NCBI GenBank assembly: GCA_047602295.1
Contig: JASGHP010000001.1
Coordinates: 3,162,001-3,226,000, forward strand
Reading direction: 5' to 3'
Origin: JACMLD01 sp047602295
GTDB taxonomy: Bacteria > Bacteroidota > Bacteroidia > Chitinophagales > Chitinophagaceae
Length of the DNA: 64,000 nt
Of this stretch, positions 53,466-62,585 are shown piece after piece; the first letter of the stretch is position 1, and the number at the start of each line of letters is the position of its first letter. Below the pieces are notes generated by a model. It had not been told where the DNA came from. It was given only the letters and a program-made list of their open reading frames with translations, and ran no database searches. The position numbers were made by a program, and so were the translations under genes.

Positions 53466-54437
53466 ATGCAAAAGAAAAACGGCGGCTTACTGGGAACTTT
53501 AAAAAATATATTGATCCCTGAAAAGCAGGAGATGCCTGCATTTATTACCAGCAATGATATACTGGATGAACTGCTGGCTTGTTTTGATCGCTCCTGCAAA
53601 ACCGAATCAGTTGGCAGTAGTCTTTTGTTCAACATGCATTTCCTGGTTATCCTTCATCCCGATGTATACGAGCAGCGGCTGGCTTCATTTCCCATCATTG
53701 TAAAAGAAGCTGTAAAGAATTTTTATAAAAAGTTGCAGGCATACAAAAGCGGGTTCGAAGAAATTTCCCCGGTATCTTCTCTATGGCAGTTTCGTTTTGG
53801 CCCTGCCAGTCATTTCAATACAGAAACCATTGGCATGGGCGATATGAAAGTTATTGGCATGCTTACTGGTCTTAAAACCGGTAATGGTGTAAGCGATGGA
53901 AGGCAAACCGCCAAAGTAACCATGAAATCGAAAGCTACCAATGTGTTTGATAAGATGGACATCAACCTGGATGTATTGCGGCATATCCATTTTGCAGAGA
54001 ATGGAAATTTTACTGTCAAGTTTAACAATGATCTCTCACTTATAGCCACCAATACCTCCACAAGCGTAAAAGCCACACGCAACAGGGAAAGTGGTATTGC
54101 ACGCATTGAATATTTTATGGGCGATAAAAATATCAATGGTGTTTATCTTATGAAGGATACAGAGATTGTGATTGCACGCAGGGAACCGGAGAATGAATTG
54201 TACAATAATTATTTGTTGCTCGATTCCGGTTATGTGTCCAATCCGCATGCACGCATACGTCTCAATGAAACCAATGGCAAATTCCAGATTGCTTCATTCA
54301 GCGCACATGAAACAAGGTTAAACGAAACTATTGTTGAAAGAAGCGATGCAGCCAACCCCGGATGGATAGATATGCAGCCAGAGAGCCAGGTATTGCTGAA
54401 TGGTATTATAACCCTCACATTTAAACAGCAACCATAA
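53466..54437 (+). CDS. FHA-domain protein 1 of the kinase/cell-wall operon
   Basis: 323 residues, no signal peptide. Residues about 20-215 are an N-terminal alpha/beta region (LHPDVYEQRLASFPIIVKEA, WQFRFGPASHFN) of unknown family. Residues about 225-323 are a forkhead-associated domain, which binds phosphothreonine: NGVYLMKDTEIVIARREPE, YLLLDSGYVSNPHARIRLN, ETRLNETIV, ITLTFKQ. The usual S-x-x-H is present as S-N-P-H, but the conserved Arg of GR is ARR and Asn replaces Arg before the His, so binding strength is uncertain. First gene of the operon; the next gene starts 5 bp after its stop. Confidence 0.82.
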   Translation: MQKKNGGLLGTLKNILIPEKQEMPAFITSNDILDELLACFDRSCKTESVGSSLLFNMHFLVILHPDVYEQRLASFPIIVKEAVKNFYKKLQAYKSGFEEISPVSSLWQFRFGPASHFNTETIGMGDMKVIGMLTGLKTGNGVSDGRQTAKVTMKSKATNVFDKMDINLDVLRHIHFAENGNFTVKFNNDLSLIATNTSTSVKATRNRESGIARIEYFMGDKNINGVYLMKDTEIVIARREPENELYNNYLLLDSGYVSNPHARIRLNETNGKFQIASFSAHETRLNETIVERSDAANPGWIDMQPESQVLLNGIITLTFKQQP

Positions 54438-54442
54438 AAGCA

Positions 54443-54526
54443 ATGACAGACACCCTTACTACCTGGGCATTTTTTGCATTGGTTATTTTCTTGCTGATCC
54501 GCCATTTTAAAAAACTGCCTCAATAA
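54443..54526 (+). CDS. 27-residue single-pass membrane peptide
   Basis: ATG at 54443, TAA at 54524; MTDTLTTWAFFALVIFLLIR then HFKKLPQ. One hydrophobic helix (about 8-20) with a basic C-terminus, hence N-out/C-in expected. It starts 5 bp after the FHA stop and ends 1 bp before the PP2C start, so it is inside a tight operon, which makes chance unlikely. Small proteins of this type often act as subunits or regulators of membrane complexes; here that could be the kinase or the SEDS fusion. No homologue known to me. Confidence 0.6.
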   Translation: MTDTLTTWAFFALVIFLLIRHFKKLPQ

Positions 54527-54527
54527 C

Positions 54528-55904
54528 ATGGAAACCCTGCACATTAGCGCAAATACGCACACGGGGCAACGCCGTAAAGAAAACCAGGATGCCTGGGTGG
54601 CCCGGCAGCTATGGTCGGCCGATAAGGCATTGCTGGCCGTTATTGATGGAGTGGGTGGTTATAAAGGCGGAGAGCGGGCAGCGGCCATTGCAAAGGATTG
54701 CATTGAACAATACATGCAAACGCCCAGCGGAGATACATTAACCATGCTGCGTGAGGCCCTTGTTTTTGCCAATAACCGCATTGCGGAAGAAAGAAAAACA
54801 GATCAGCGCACCAGCGAAATGTGCTGTGTGCTTACGGCTGCAATTGCAGATCAATCCAAACAGGAAATCTATTTTGTACATGTGGGCGATACCAGGTTTT
54901 ACCGTTATCGCGCAGGTCAGTTGCAGAAACTAACAAAGGATCATTCCATTGTTGGTATACGTGAAGATGCCGGAGAAATTTCTGAAGAAGAAGCCATGGA
55001 GCATCCTCATCGCAACCAGATTTTGCGTGAAGTAGGTTCTGTACAACATCGCCTGGATGATGAAGACTTTATGGATTATGGCAGCCAGCCTTTTTTACCC
55101 GGCGATGTATTGCTGTTATGCAGTGATGGCCTTACGGATATGATTAGCAGCAGGCAAATAACACAAATACTTACCACCAATCAGCCTTTGCCTGCTAAAG
55201 TAAACCGGCTGATAGAACTCGCGAATAAAAAAGGCGGCCACGATAATATCACTGTTGTATTGCTGCAATATCCTGCTATAAAAACTGCAGCAAAAAAAGA
55301 GGAGGTGATTGTTCCTGTTGAGCAAACAACTGTAACGCCTGTTGTGCAAACTGCGCCTGTAAAAAAGAGTACTGGCAATAGAATAATAAAATTGGCAACA
55401 GTACTTCTCCTGGTATTGCTGGTAGCTATAGCGGGTTTGTATTTTCGTGAGCCGGTAAAAAAACAATTGAATACAACGGCAATTCCTGTTGTGGTGCCAG
55501 ACACTGCTGTTGAAAAAATTACAGAGCGTGAGCATACCGCTGTTGAAGGGCCCGAGACAACGCCAATACCCGATACAATGTGGCTGTCTGCCAGCAAAGA
55601 ATTGATAACGATACAACAATACACCGACAGCACACACACACCGCTTGTATTGCTGCCGCAAAAAAACAACCGCAAACATTTTCCGGCTATTACTATTGGC
55701 AACAGCAGCGCAAAGCCCGGTGATACACTAAACCTTGCGGGTTTGCAGGTTACTGGTTTTGAGACAGGCATAGAAGTGCAGGTGCCGGTGGTATTAAAAA
55801 CAGGCAACCTGGTTTTTGAAAACACCAGCATTCCTTTCCGTTACCTTATAAAACCCGGCGATAAACAGGCTTCCGTTTTATTCATGCATACTGGCAAGCA
55901 ATAA
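54528..55904 (+). CDS. PP2C-family Ser/Thr phosphatase with a membrane anchor
   Basis: 458 residues. Residues about 5-250 are a complete PP2C/PPM domain: RRKENQD with D21, AVIDGVGG (D40), FVHVGDTRFYRY (D121), LLCSDGLTDMI (D200) and GGHDNITVVLL (D239). All metal-binding acids of the family are there, so it should be active with Mn/Mg. After a low-complexity linker a membrane helix lies at about 286-306 (IIKLATVLLLVLLVAIAGLYF), followed by about 150 extracytoplasmic residues with a beta-sandwich look (PLVLLPQKNNRKHFPAIT, LNLAGLQVTGF). Same plan as mycobacterial PstP (phosphatase inside, segment outside). It likely reverses phosphorylation by the neighbouring kinase; the kinase start is 2 bp after its stop. 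Confidence 0.92.
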   Translation: METLHISANTHTGQRRKENQDAWVARQLWSADKALLAVIDGVGGYKGGERAAAIAKDCIEQYMQTPSGDTLTMLREALVFANNRIAEERKTDQRTSEMCCVLTAAIADQSKQEIYFVHVGDTRFYRYRAGQLQKLTKDHSIVGIREDAGEISEEEAMEHPHRNQILREVGSVQHRLDDEDFMDYGSQPFLPGDVLLLCSDGLTDMISSRQITQILTTNQPLPAKVNRLIELANKKGGHDNITVVLLQYPAIKTAAKKEEVIVPVEQTTVTPVVQTAPVKKSTGNRIIKLATVLLLVLLVAIAGLYFREPVKKQLNTTAIPVVVPDTAVEKITEREHTAVEGPETTPIPDTMWLSASKELITIQQYTDSTHTPLVLLPQKNNRKHFPAITIGNSSAKPGDTLNLAGLQVTGFETGIEVQVPVVLKTGNLVFENTSIPFRYLIKPGDKQASVLFMHTGKQ

Positions 55905-55906
55905 CC

Positions 55907-57664
55907 ATGGCCACCTCTATATTCAAAGAATATTTTAAAGGGTATGAAATCCTGGGCGAACTGGGAAGGGGCAATGCACGTGTATTAAAAGCACGGCATT
56001 TGCAAACCGGTCGCCTGGTGGCCATCAAACATTTTGCCTTTAATGCAGATGCAGATACCTTGCGCCGCTTCCAGCGTGAGTCGGAGATCATGAAATCCAT
56101 TGCACATGATTCTATTGTTAAAATAATAGAAGTGCATTTGGATGCCGAATTGCCTTACCTGGTAATGGAACTGATTGAGGGTGGGGATTTGCGCAGTATG
56201 CTGAAAGCTTCCGGTACATTGGATATCCCAACCGTGATTGCTTTAGCCCGGCAAATGTTTACGGCGCTGGATATTATTCATACAAAATCCATTGTTCACC
56301 GCGATGTGAAGCCGGAGAACATCATGTACCGGCGTTTGCCCAATGGTGAGCTGCAATTTTTACTGACCGATTTCGGTATTGCCAAATTGCGTGAGCAGGC
56401 TGATGCAGTTACGGTAACCGGTGCTTCTATGATGACGTATGATTATGCCTCTCCGGAGCAGTTCAATCAACCCCGGACTGTAGGCGCTGCCACTGATTAT
56501 TATTCATTGGGTATTGTGTTGTATGAATGTATAACAGGGGCTGTACCTTTTGAATACAGGCAGGAAGATCTGCTGATGCATATCCATCGTGTTATCAGCA
56601 GCCCGCTGCCGGTTCCTTTTCTTCCGGGCGGTGGTGCAGTTTCCAGGCCCATGCTGCTGCTACTGGAAGGGCTTACACGTAAAAGACCGGAAGAGCGATT
56701 GTGCGATGCCGTTAGGGCTGCCCAATTGCTGGATATTGCTGAAACCGGCAATCATTTTCCTGCGGCGCCAGAACCTGTTATTGATGCTAAAAAAACGCTT
56801 GCATACAATGCCCAGCCGCAAACCAGTCCGCATAGAAAGAGAGCTTATGTTTTTTTTGCATCCTTCCTGTTGCTGGCGGCTATTGTATTGGTTTTTTCAG
56901 GATATTATTTTTTGCGGCACAAGAACAGGCAGCATGAAGAGGTGTCGCTTCCTTCTGCTATTGCATCATTGCCCGCAACAGCCGGCACAAAACATGTATT
57001 GCCATCTGAAGCCAATCATGTAGTGCATGCACGCAATACGCCTGTGGTGCTTACCGGTGCTAATGCAACAACGTCTGATAATGATCCCGGTGTTTCATTG
57101 GTGAATGGCATGTACTATGATGATTTTGATCAGCAGGACAGTTTATGGGATACAGGCAAAGATGATAACAGCGAGTTTATACTGCTGGATGGAAAATATA
57201 TTATGAAGGGGTTGAGAGATTCTTTGAGTTATTCTTCTTCTATCAAGCTAAACCTGGATACTTCCAAAGATTTTACCATTACTGCCAATGCCACACATGA
57301 TGGAGAGGGTAGTGGCGATCCCTTCGGTATTATCTTTTGCGGCGATGAATCAAAAGATGCTTTCCTTGTTTTTTATATTACTTCCAACGGTTACTATGCT
57401 GTTGGCACTTCCGTAAAAGATGAATGGAATGAATTGCTGGGCTGGACGGCTTCTGCCAACCTGCGGCAAAATGCAGAGATGAATGTTTTTTCTATTGAGC
57501 GGCGCGGACCCTTTCTGCGTTTGCTGGTAAATGATAAGCTGGAAAGGGTATTGCCATTTCCCGGAAGTTACGGTACCCATTTTGGGCTGCGCATAGACGG
57601 TAGCCAGACGGTAGCATTTGATCAGTTTATTGTAAAAGGAACCCAACCCGCTAATAAATTATAA
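55907..57664 (+). CDS. Transmembrane Ser/Thr protein kinase
   Basis: 585 residues. Kinase domain at about 8-275: GELGRGNARV glycine loop, K41 in VAIKHF, E in the alphaC helix, HRDVKPEN catalytic loop (D133, K135), D155-F-G, then TYDYASPEQF (APE-type). A membrane helix follows at about 312-334. The extracytoplasmic part (about 395-585) is a beta-jellyroll of LamG/DUF1080 type (YYDDFDQQDSLWDTG, FTITANATHDGEGS, FGLRIDGSQTVAFDQFIVKG) rather than PASTA repeats. Kinase PknB has the same topology but uses PASTA to sense muropeptides; here another ligand is likely. Substrates probably include the FHA proteins and the SEDS-PBP fusion. Confidence 0.93.
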   Translation: MATSIFKEYFKGYEILGELGRGNARVLKARHLQTGRLVAIKHFAFNADADTLRRFQRESEIMKSIAHDSIVKIIEVHLDAELPYLVMELIEGGDLRSMLKASGTLDIPTVIALARQMFTALDIIHTKSIVHRDVKPENIMYRRLPNGELQFLLTDFGIAKLREQADAVTVTGASMMTYDYASPEQFNQPRTVGAATDYYSLGIVLYECITGAVPFEYRQEDLLMHIHRVISSPLPVPFLPGGGAVSRPMLLLLEGLTRKRPEERLCDAVRAAQLLDIAETGNHFPAAPEPVIDAKKTLAYNAQPQTSPHRKRAYVFFASFLLLAAIVLVFSGYYFLRHKNRQHEEVSLPSAIASLPATAGTKHVLPSEANHVVHARNTPVVLTGANATTSDNDPGVSLVNGMYYDDFDQQDSLWDTGKDDNSEFILLDGKYIMKGLRDSLSYSSSIKLNLDTSKDFTITANATHDGEGSGDPFGIIFCGDESKDAFLVFYITSNGYYAVGTSVKDEWNELLGWTASANLRQNAEMNVFSIERRGPFLRLLVNDKLERVLPFPGSYGTHFGLRIDGSQTVAFDQFIVKGTQPANKL

Positions 57665-57670
57665 CCATAA

Positions 57671-60600
57671 GTGGTCAACAAACAAATCAATACCAATAAT
57701 AGTACAAAGGCAGAAGGATGGATTTTGCTTACGGCAGCTTCATTAATACTGGTGCTGCTTTTTGTGAAACTGTACACTGTTACCAATCCTGAGTTGGAAA
57801 AAGCAGCTACTGCAATCGGTCAGCAAAGAGCTATCAAGCTGCAGGCAGGTATGGATAAAGAGGTGCTTAAAAAGATTATTGCTGATGGCAATTATTATAC
57901 AGACTCCCGCGATATTGATTTGCTGGCGGATTCCTTGTCATCAAAATTATTATTTGTCAAAAGCTCCGACAATCTGGGCAGTTTGAACAAAGCTGGTTTT
58001 GCTATCATGGCGCCTTTGCAATGGAAATCATCTATCGGTGGTATAGATTTCCAGGAAAGATTAATTGCATCCAGGCAAAGACTGGGCTTTGATTCTGCAT
58101 TGTATGCACAGGAATTGACGCATCCCGCTAATTATGCCGCCACAATTCATGCAGCCAATGGTAATATGGAAATGGGCGGACGCATATTGCTGGATGATAA
58201 ACCCATGGCCGGCATATTGGTGCAACTGCGACAGCATATAGCGGGTGATGAAGATTCCACAGCGGGACTTACTGCCTATGCACGCAGCGGCAGCAATGGC
58301 GAGTTTTCTTTTACCGGTTTAATGCAAGACTCTGGCTATAGCGTATTGCCTATGAAACCGGGCTATGAGTTTGGCGCCAGTCGCGGCACCAGCAGGCTTA
58401 ACAAGAATACTACATTTAATTTCAGCGCAAAGCCGCATAAGATAAGACTGATGGGAAGTATTGTATACGGCCAGTTGAAAGAAGATGCAGCGCTGCTGGT
58501 AAGAACGCCTGCTGAATTTAAAACCAGTTACCAGGTTATTGCCGTTGGGTTGATAGCCTCCTTCTTTTTGGTGCAATTGATATTGTCATTCCGCAAAAAA
58601 CAACCCGATGCTTTTTTATTGCCTGTATTGCTATTGCTATGCGGCGTATCTGTGTTGTTGTTGCTAAGCATACCCGATCCGTTAACAGACACTTTGTATG
58701 CATGGCAATCATTGCAGGGCGTAATTGCCGGTCTTGCCATCTATACGGTACTATCGGGCATCAACATAGGAAAATTATACACCCGCTGGTGGTTTGATGC
58801 ATTGTTCAATTTCAAAAAGAAAAATATTTACCAGTTAAAAGGATGGACATGGCTGGCGCTGGCCATTCTGCTGGCACTTACCACGGCGTTTATTGGCACA
58901 GGGCCAGAGGGTAGTGGTGTAAAAGTGAACATACAATTTGGCGGCCTTGTTTTTCAGCCCGGCGAAATCACCAAATACCTGTTGCTGTTTTTCCTGGCAG
59001 CTTTCTTTGCGGCCAATGAAGATCATATCCGCAACTTATCTGATATCCGCTGGCGTTTTTACATCAACTGGGGCGTATTTGCGGGCATTGCTATTATATT
59101 GGCACTTTATCTTTCTATGGGCGATATGGGCCCGGCAATGGTAGTGTGCTTCACCTTTCTTTTCTTTTATAGTATTGCCCGTGGCAACCTCCTGTTTACC
59201 ATACTGGCAGCAATCGTTTATTGCTTGTTGCTATGGCGCCTGCCCGGCTGGATAGCAACTGTAATTGCAGTAGCTGCTGTGCTGGTAACATCGCTGGTAC
59301 AGGGGAATTTGCGCAGTATAAAATGGTACGGTGCTTTTGCAGTAATTGCAGATGCGCCAATGATTGTATTAATGATAATTGCCGCGTTTGCTTTTGGCGA
59401 TAAAGTGCCCGGCGTGGGTGCAAGGCTGGCCGAAAGAAAATCCATCTGGCTTAATCAATGGAACAATGACGTGTATGGTGGCGATCATCTTGCGCATAGC
59501 TACTGGACGCTTTCAGGCGGTGGTTTATCCGGGCAGGGCATTGGCCGTGGTTTTTCCAATACCATGCCGGCTGCACATACAGATATGATACTGCCCAGCA
59601 TTGGAGAAGATCTTGGATGGATTGGCCTGGTGGCTGTCTTCCTCTTGTTCGGTATTTTAATCCACCGCTGTTTTTTGCATGCTCGCAGATCGGGTCAGCC
59701 GTTTACTTTTTATTTATGCGGAGGTATTGCCATTGCCACGGGCGTGCAATTGTTTTTAATTGCCGGTGGTTCCATTGGGTTGTTGCCATTGACCGGTGTT
59801 GCCGTTCCTTTTCTTAGTTATGGTAAGATCTCACTTATCATCAACCTGGCTGCTATGGGGCTGGTGGCTGGTATATCTGCCAGGGAAGGACAGCCGGTGC
59901 AACAAGCTTATGTACAAAAGAATTATGATCGTGTATTGATGACCGGTATAACTTTCTTTTTAACAGGCATGCTGGTATTGGCAGGCAAATTGTTTTTTGT
60001 GCAGGTGGCAGATCGGTCTACTTATATTGCCAAACCTGCCCGCGTGGTAATGCGCAACGGCTTGCCCATTTACAGTTACAACCCCAGGATTGATAAACTG
60101 ATGCGCCTGCTGGCCGCTGGCAATATTTACGACCGCAAGGGACTGGCCATTGCCACCAGCGATCCTTCATGGATAGAACAGCACCTGGATACTTTGCAAA
60201 GTGCCGGTCTTAAACGTTTGGATTTGGATAACCTTATGCGCAAAAGGCTCAAACGTTTTTATCCTTTTGAAGAACAACTTTTCTACTGGACGGGCGATTA
60301 TAATACACGCCTGTTCTGGGGACAGTCCAACGGTTATTTTGCAGAAGCTCGTCATCTTACTGCCTTAAGGGGATTTGGTGTTAGCAAAACGGCAGAAGAT
60401 TCTGTGCAGACATTGTATCAGCCAGACAGGTTTACCAAACCATATTACAAAACGGTGGCGTTATCGCGTTATGATTACTCCGCCCTGGTAGATGGATTGA
60501 AGGAAGGTATTGACAGCAGCCGCCCTGCCATTCGTAAAATAACCACAAAAGATCGTTCGCTTCATTTAACTGTAGATGCAGCATTGCAAACAGAATTGCA

Positions 60601-61690
60601 GGATTCACTTCATAACAGCACCTTTAATAGCAAACGAATTGCCGTGGTGGTATTGGATGCGGTTTCCGGCGATGTGCTGGCATCGGCACTCAATCCTTTA
60701 CCCAACCTGCAAGCGCCTGAGCTAATGGACTTGCCCGAGCGTGAAAGAAATCAATTGGAGAGACCTGTTACCGAACGTGATTTGGGCATGACTTATGCAA
60801 CTGCTCCCGGTTCTACCATTAAAATATTAACTGCCATGGCTGGTTTTAATAAAATGGGTATGGCGGCTACGGGTGTACGTTACAATGATATTTACCGGCA
60901 GGAGATCTTTCGCGATAATAAAAATGAGCAGGAACCATTCGTGCCAAAAGTTCCCTATGTAGACATGCATGAAGCCATTGTTAACTCAAGCAATATCTTT
61001 TTTATACGCCTTGCCAATGATTACAGCCTGGAAGATCAGTTAGCGGCATTGTACCAGGCCACGGGTATGCGGCTAAACCAGCGGGGCGGTTACGATTATT
61101 CTTTGCTGCGCGATGCACAAAAGCAGTCGGCAGATCTTAATGCCTGGCGGCAGGATGTGCTGAATGGCGATCACAAGCAATACAATAACCCCGCATTTGC
61201 GCATATGACTAAACGTTATCGCAGTTTATATTCTGGTATTGCATGGGGACAAAGCGTATTAACAGCAACACCTGCTTCTATTGCCAGGATGGCCGGTGCC
61301 ATTGCCAATAAAGGCGTATTGCAACCATCGCGGTACGTATTGCAGGAAGCAGGAGAGAAGCCTGTATTGGCAGAAGGCGTTAAGATTGCCAATGATACCG
61401 GCTACGCTTGGTTGCTGAAACAATACATGATTGATCAGTCGAACCCGCCGGGAAAACAAAAGATAAAAGTGAGCAGGGTAGCAGGCAAATCGGGCACACC
61501 AGAGCGAATTATAAAAGGCACATTGCAGGCAGATGGCTGGTATGTTTTTTATGCGCCAACTCCTGATGGAGCGTCTTATACTGTTACCTGCATACGCATA
61601 GAAGCAGGACAGAGTTCTGCCAATGCAGTGCTGGTAAGCAATGCCATTGCAAAGATTTTGCAAAGAAGATCTTATATCAGTTCATTTTAA
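57671..61690 (+). CDS. SEDS (RodA/FtsW) glycosyltransferase fused to a penicillin-binding transpeptidase
   Basis: 1339 residues, GTG start 6 bp after the kinase stop. A first membrane helix (about 17-37), a periplasmic segment (about 40-285) with a carboxypeptidase-regulatory-like fold (NGNMEMGGRILLDDKPMAGI), and then about 290-745 a full SEDS domain of many membrane helices, with the hallmark loop ...AAHTDMILPSIGEDLGWIGL containing H636, D638 and an acidic residue near 645. From about 755 there is a further membrane helix (MTGITFFLTGMLVLAGKLFF), and about 970-1335 a class B PBP transpeptidase: S1048-TIK1051, S1106-S-N1108 and K1273-SG1275T. SEDS enzymes polymerise and class B PBPs cross-link peptidoglycan, normally as two proteins; here they are one chain. 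All catalytic motifs appear intact. Confidence 0.9.
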   Translation: MVNKQINTNNSTKAEGWILLTAASLILVLLFVKLYTVTNPELEKAATAIGQQRAIKLQAGMDKEVLKKIIADGNYYTDSRDIDLLADSLSSKLLFVKSSDNLGSLNKAGFAIMAPLQWKSSIGGIDFQERLIASRQRLGFDSALYAQELTHPANYAATIHAANGNMEMGGRILLDDKPMAGILVQLRQHIAGDEDSTAGLTAYARSGSNGEFSFTGLMQDSGYSVLPMKPGYEFGASRGTSRLNKNTTFNFSAKPHKIRLMGSIVYGQLKEDAALLVRTPAEFKTSYQVIAVGLIASFFLVQLILSFRKKQPDAFLLPVLLLLCGVSVLLLLSIPDPLTDTLYAWQSLQGVIAGLAIYTVLSGINIGKLYTRWWFDALFNFKKKNIYQLKGWTWLALAILLALTTAFIGTGPEGSGVKVNIQFGGLVFQPGEITKYLLLFFLAAFFAANEDHIRNLSDIRWRFYINWGVFAGIAIILALYLSMGDMGPAMVVCFTFLFFYSIARGNLLFTILAAIVYCLLLWRLPGWIATVIAVAAVLVTSLVQGNLRSIKWYGAFAVIADAPMIVLMIIAAFAFGDKVPGVGARLAERKSIWLNQWNNDVYGGDHLAHSYWTLSGGGLSGQGIGRGFSNTMPAAHTDMILPSIGEDLGWIGLVAVFLLFGILIHRCFLHARRSGQPFTFYLCGGIAIATGVQLFLIAGGSIGLLPLTGVAVPFLSYGKISLIINLAAMGLVAGISAREGQPVQQAYVQKNYDRVLMTGITFFLTGMLVLAGKLFFVQVADRSTYIAKPARVVMRNGLPIYSYNPRIDKLMRLLAAGNIYDRKGLAIATSDPSWIEQHLDTLQSAGLKRLDLDNLMRKRLKRFYPFEEQLFYWTGDYNTRLFWGQSNGYFAEARHLTALRGFGVSKTAEDSVQTLYQPDRFTKPYYKTVALSRYDYSALVDGLKEGIDSSRPAIRKITTKDRSLHLTVDAALQTELQDSLHNSTFNSKRIAVVVLDAVSGDVLASALNPLPNLQAPELMDLPERERNQLERPVTERDLGMTYATAPGSTIKILTAMAGFNKMGMAATGVRYNDIYRQEIFRDNKNEQEPFVPKVPYVDMHEAIVNSSNIFFIRLANDYSLEDQLAALYQATGMRLNQRGGYDYSLLRDAQKQSADLNAWRQDVLNGDHKQYNNPAFAHMTKRYRSLYSGIAWGQSVLTATPASIARMAGAIANKGVLQPSRYVLQEAGEKPVLAEGVKIANDTGYAWLLKQYMIDQSNPPGKQKIKVSRVAGKSGTPERIIKGTLQADGWYVFYAPTPDGASYTVTCIRIEAGQSSANAVLVSNAIAKILQRRSYISSF

Positions 61691-61700
61691 AACAAAGTAT

Positions 61701-62582
61701 ATGAAAAATATAATCGAAAAAATAAAAAAAGGCTTTGGCATTCCGCCAGAAGAAAGGCAAGAAGAACAGGCAGCACCAGCTGCACAGAAAGAGCAGGCTT
61801 CTTTTATCCCGTCTACACGTGCTTTACGGGAATCTATTATTGGTTTTATTACGCAATCGCTGCAACCTTACGTAGATGAGAAAGCCCTTTCCATTGGCGG
61901 ACTCGATTTTTATATTGTTTGCCAAAATCGCCAGCAGGAAGAAGCAGCCCGGGTTGCATTGTATGCGGACAAGCCCGGCATGTTTAAGACAGAACACCTG
62001 GAAAGAACGCTGGCTAATCATTTTATACAAACAGACCCTGCCTGGTTTTTTGAATGGCATATCATAAAAGATCAACTGCCGGAAAATTGCCTGCAGCAAA
62101 ACAGTTTTGGATTGAGGATAAGCGGTGCCGCAGAACCCGTAACGGCGCATTATGAAAAAGCCCGCATAGAAATATTAAAAGGACAGGCAGAACAACAAGA
62201 GTATACACTAGACCCACAACAGCAATTGAAATTTTATATTGGCCGCAGCAGGATGCCACAGTTGGCTACCGGTAAAATTCAACAAAACGATATTGCTTTC
62301 TTAAACCACGATGAACCTGGTTTTAACGAGCAAACCGGTGGCCCCAATGGACGCATCAGTCGCAACCACGCTTATATTGTGTATGATGCAAGAACAGGTT
62401 CTTATCTATTATTCCCCGATAAAGGTGGACTGCCAGATAATGGCAATAAACTAAAAGTACACACCAGTGCAGACCAGGTGAAATGGCTGAACATTTATGG
62501 CGTATCACATTGCCTTTGTGATGGCGACCAGGTGGAATTGGGTGGTACTGCAGTGCTGCGTTTTAGGAGCGGGGAGAAGTGA
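61701..62582 (+). CDS. FHA-domain protein 2 of the kinase/cell-wall operon
   Basis: 293 residues from the ATG at 61701 (MKNIIEKIKKGFGIPPEE), 10 bp after the fusion gene; a longer start at 61641 would overlap that gene. Residues about 45-155 form a separate N-terminal domain (LRESIIGFITQSLQPYVDEK, LDFYIVCQNRQQEEAARVAL). About 185-290 is a canonical FHA domain: YIGRSRMPQLATGKIQQNDI, GRISRNHAYIVYD (the S-R-N-H phosphothreonine site), LPDNGNKLKV, and GDQVELGGTAVLRF. Similar overall to mycobacterial FhaA, where an N-terminal domain precedes a C-terminal FHA and the protein docks on phosphorylated cell-wall factors. It is probably the scaffold reading the kinase output. Last gene of the operon; convergent with the next gene, 3 bp apart. 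Confidence 0.9.
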   Translation: MKNIIEKIKKGFGIPPEERQEEQAAPAAQKEQASFIPSTRALRESIIGFITQSLQPYVDEKALSIGGLDFYIVCQNRQQEEAARVALYADKPGMFKTEHLERTLANHFIQTDPAWFFEWHIIKDQLPENCLQQNSFGLRISGAAEPVTAHYEKARIEILKGQAEQQEYTLDPQQQLKFYIGRSRMPQLATGKIQQNDIAFLNHDEPGFNEQTGGPNGRISRNHAYIVYDARTGSYLLFPDKGGLPDNGNKLKVHTSADQVKWLNIYGVSHCLCDGDQVELGGTAVLRFRSGEK

Positions 62583-62585
62583 AAA

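Noticed and set aside
53312..53521. Small basic plus-strand frame before the FHA gene
   Set aside because: Overlaps the FHA start in another frame, no recognisable features, AT-rich promoter-like sequence.
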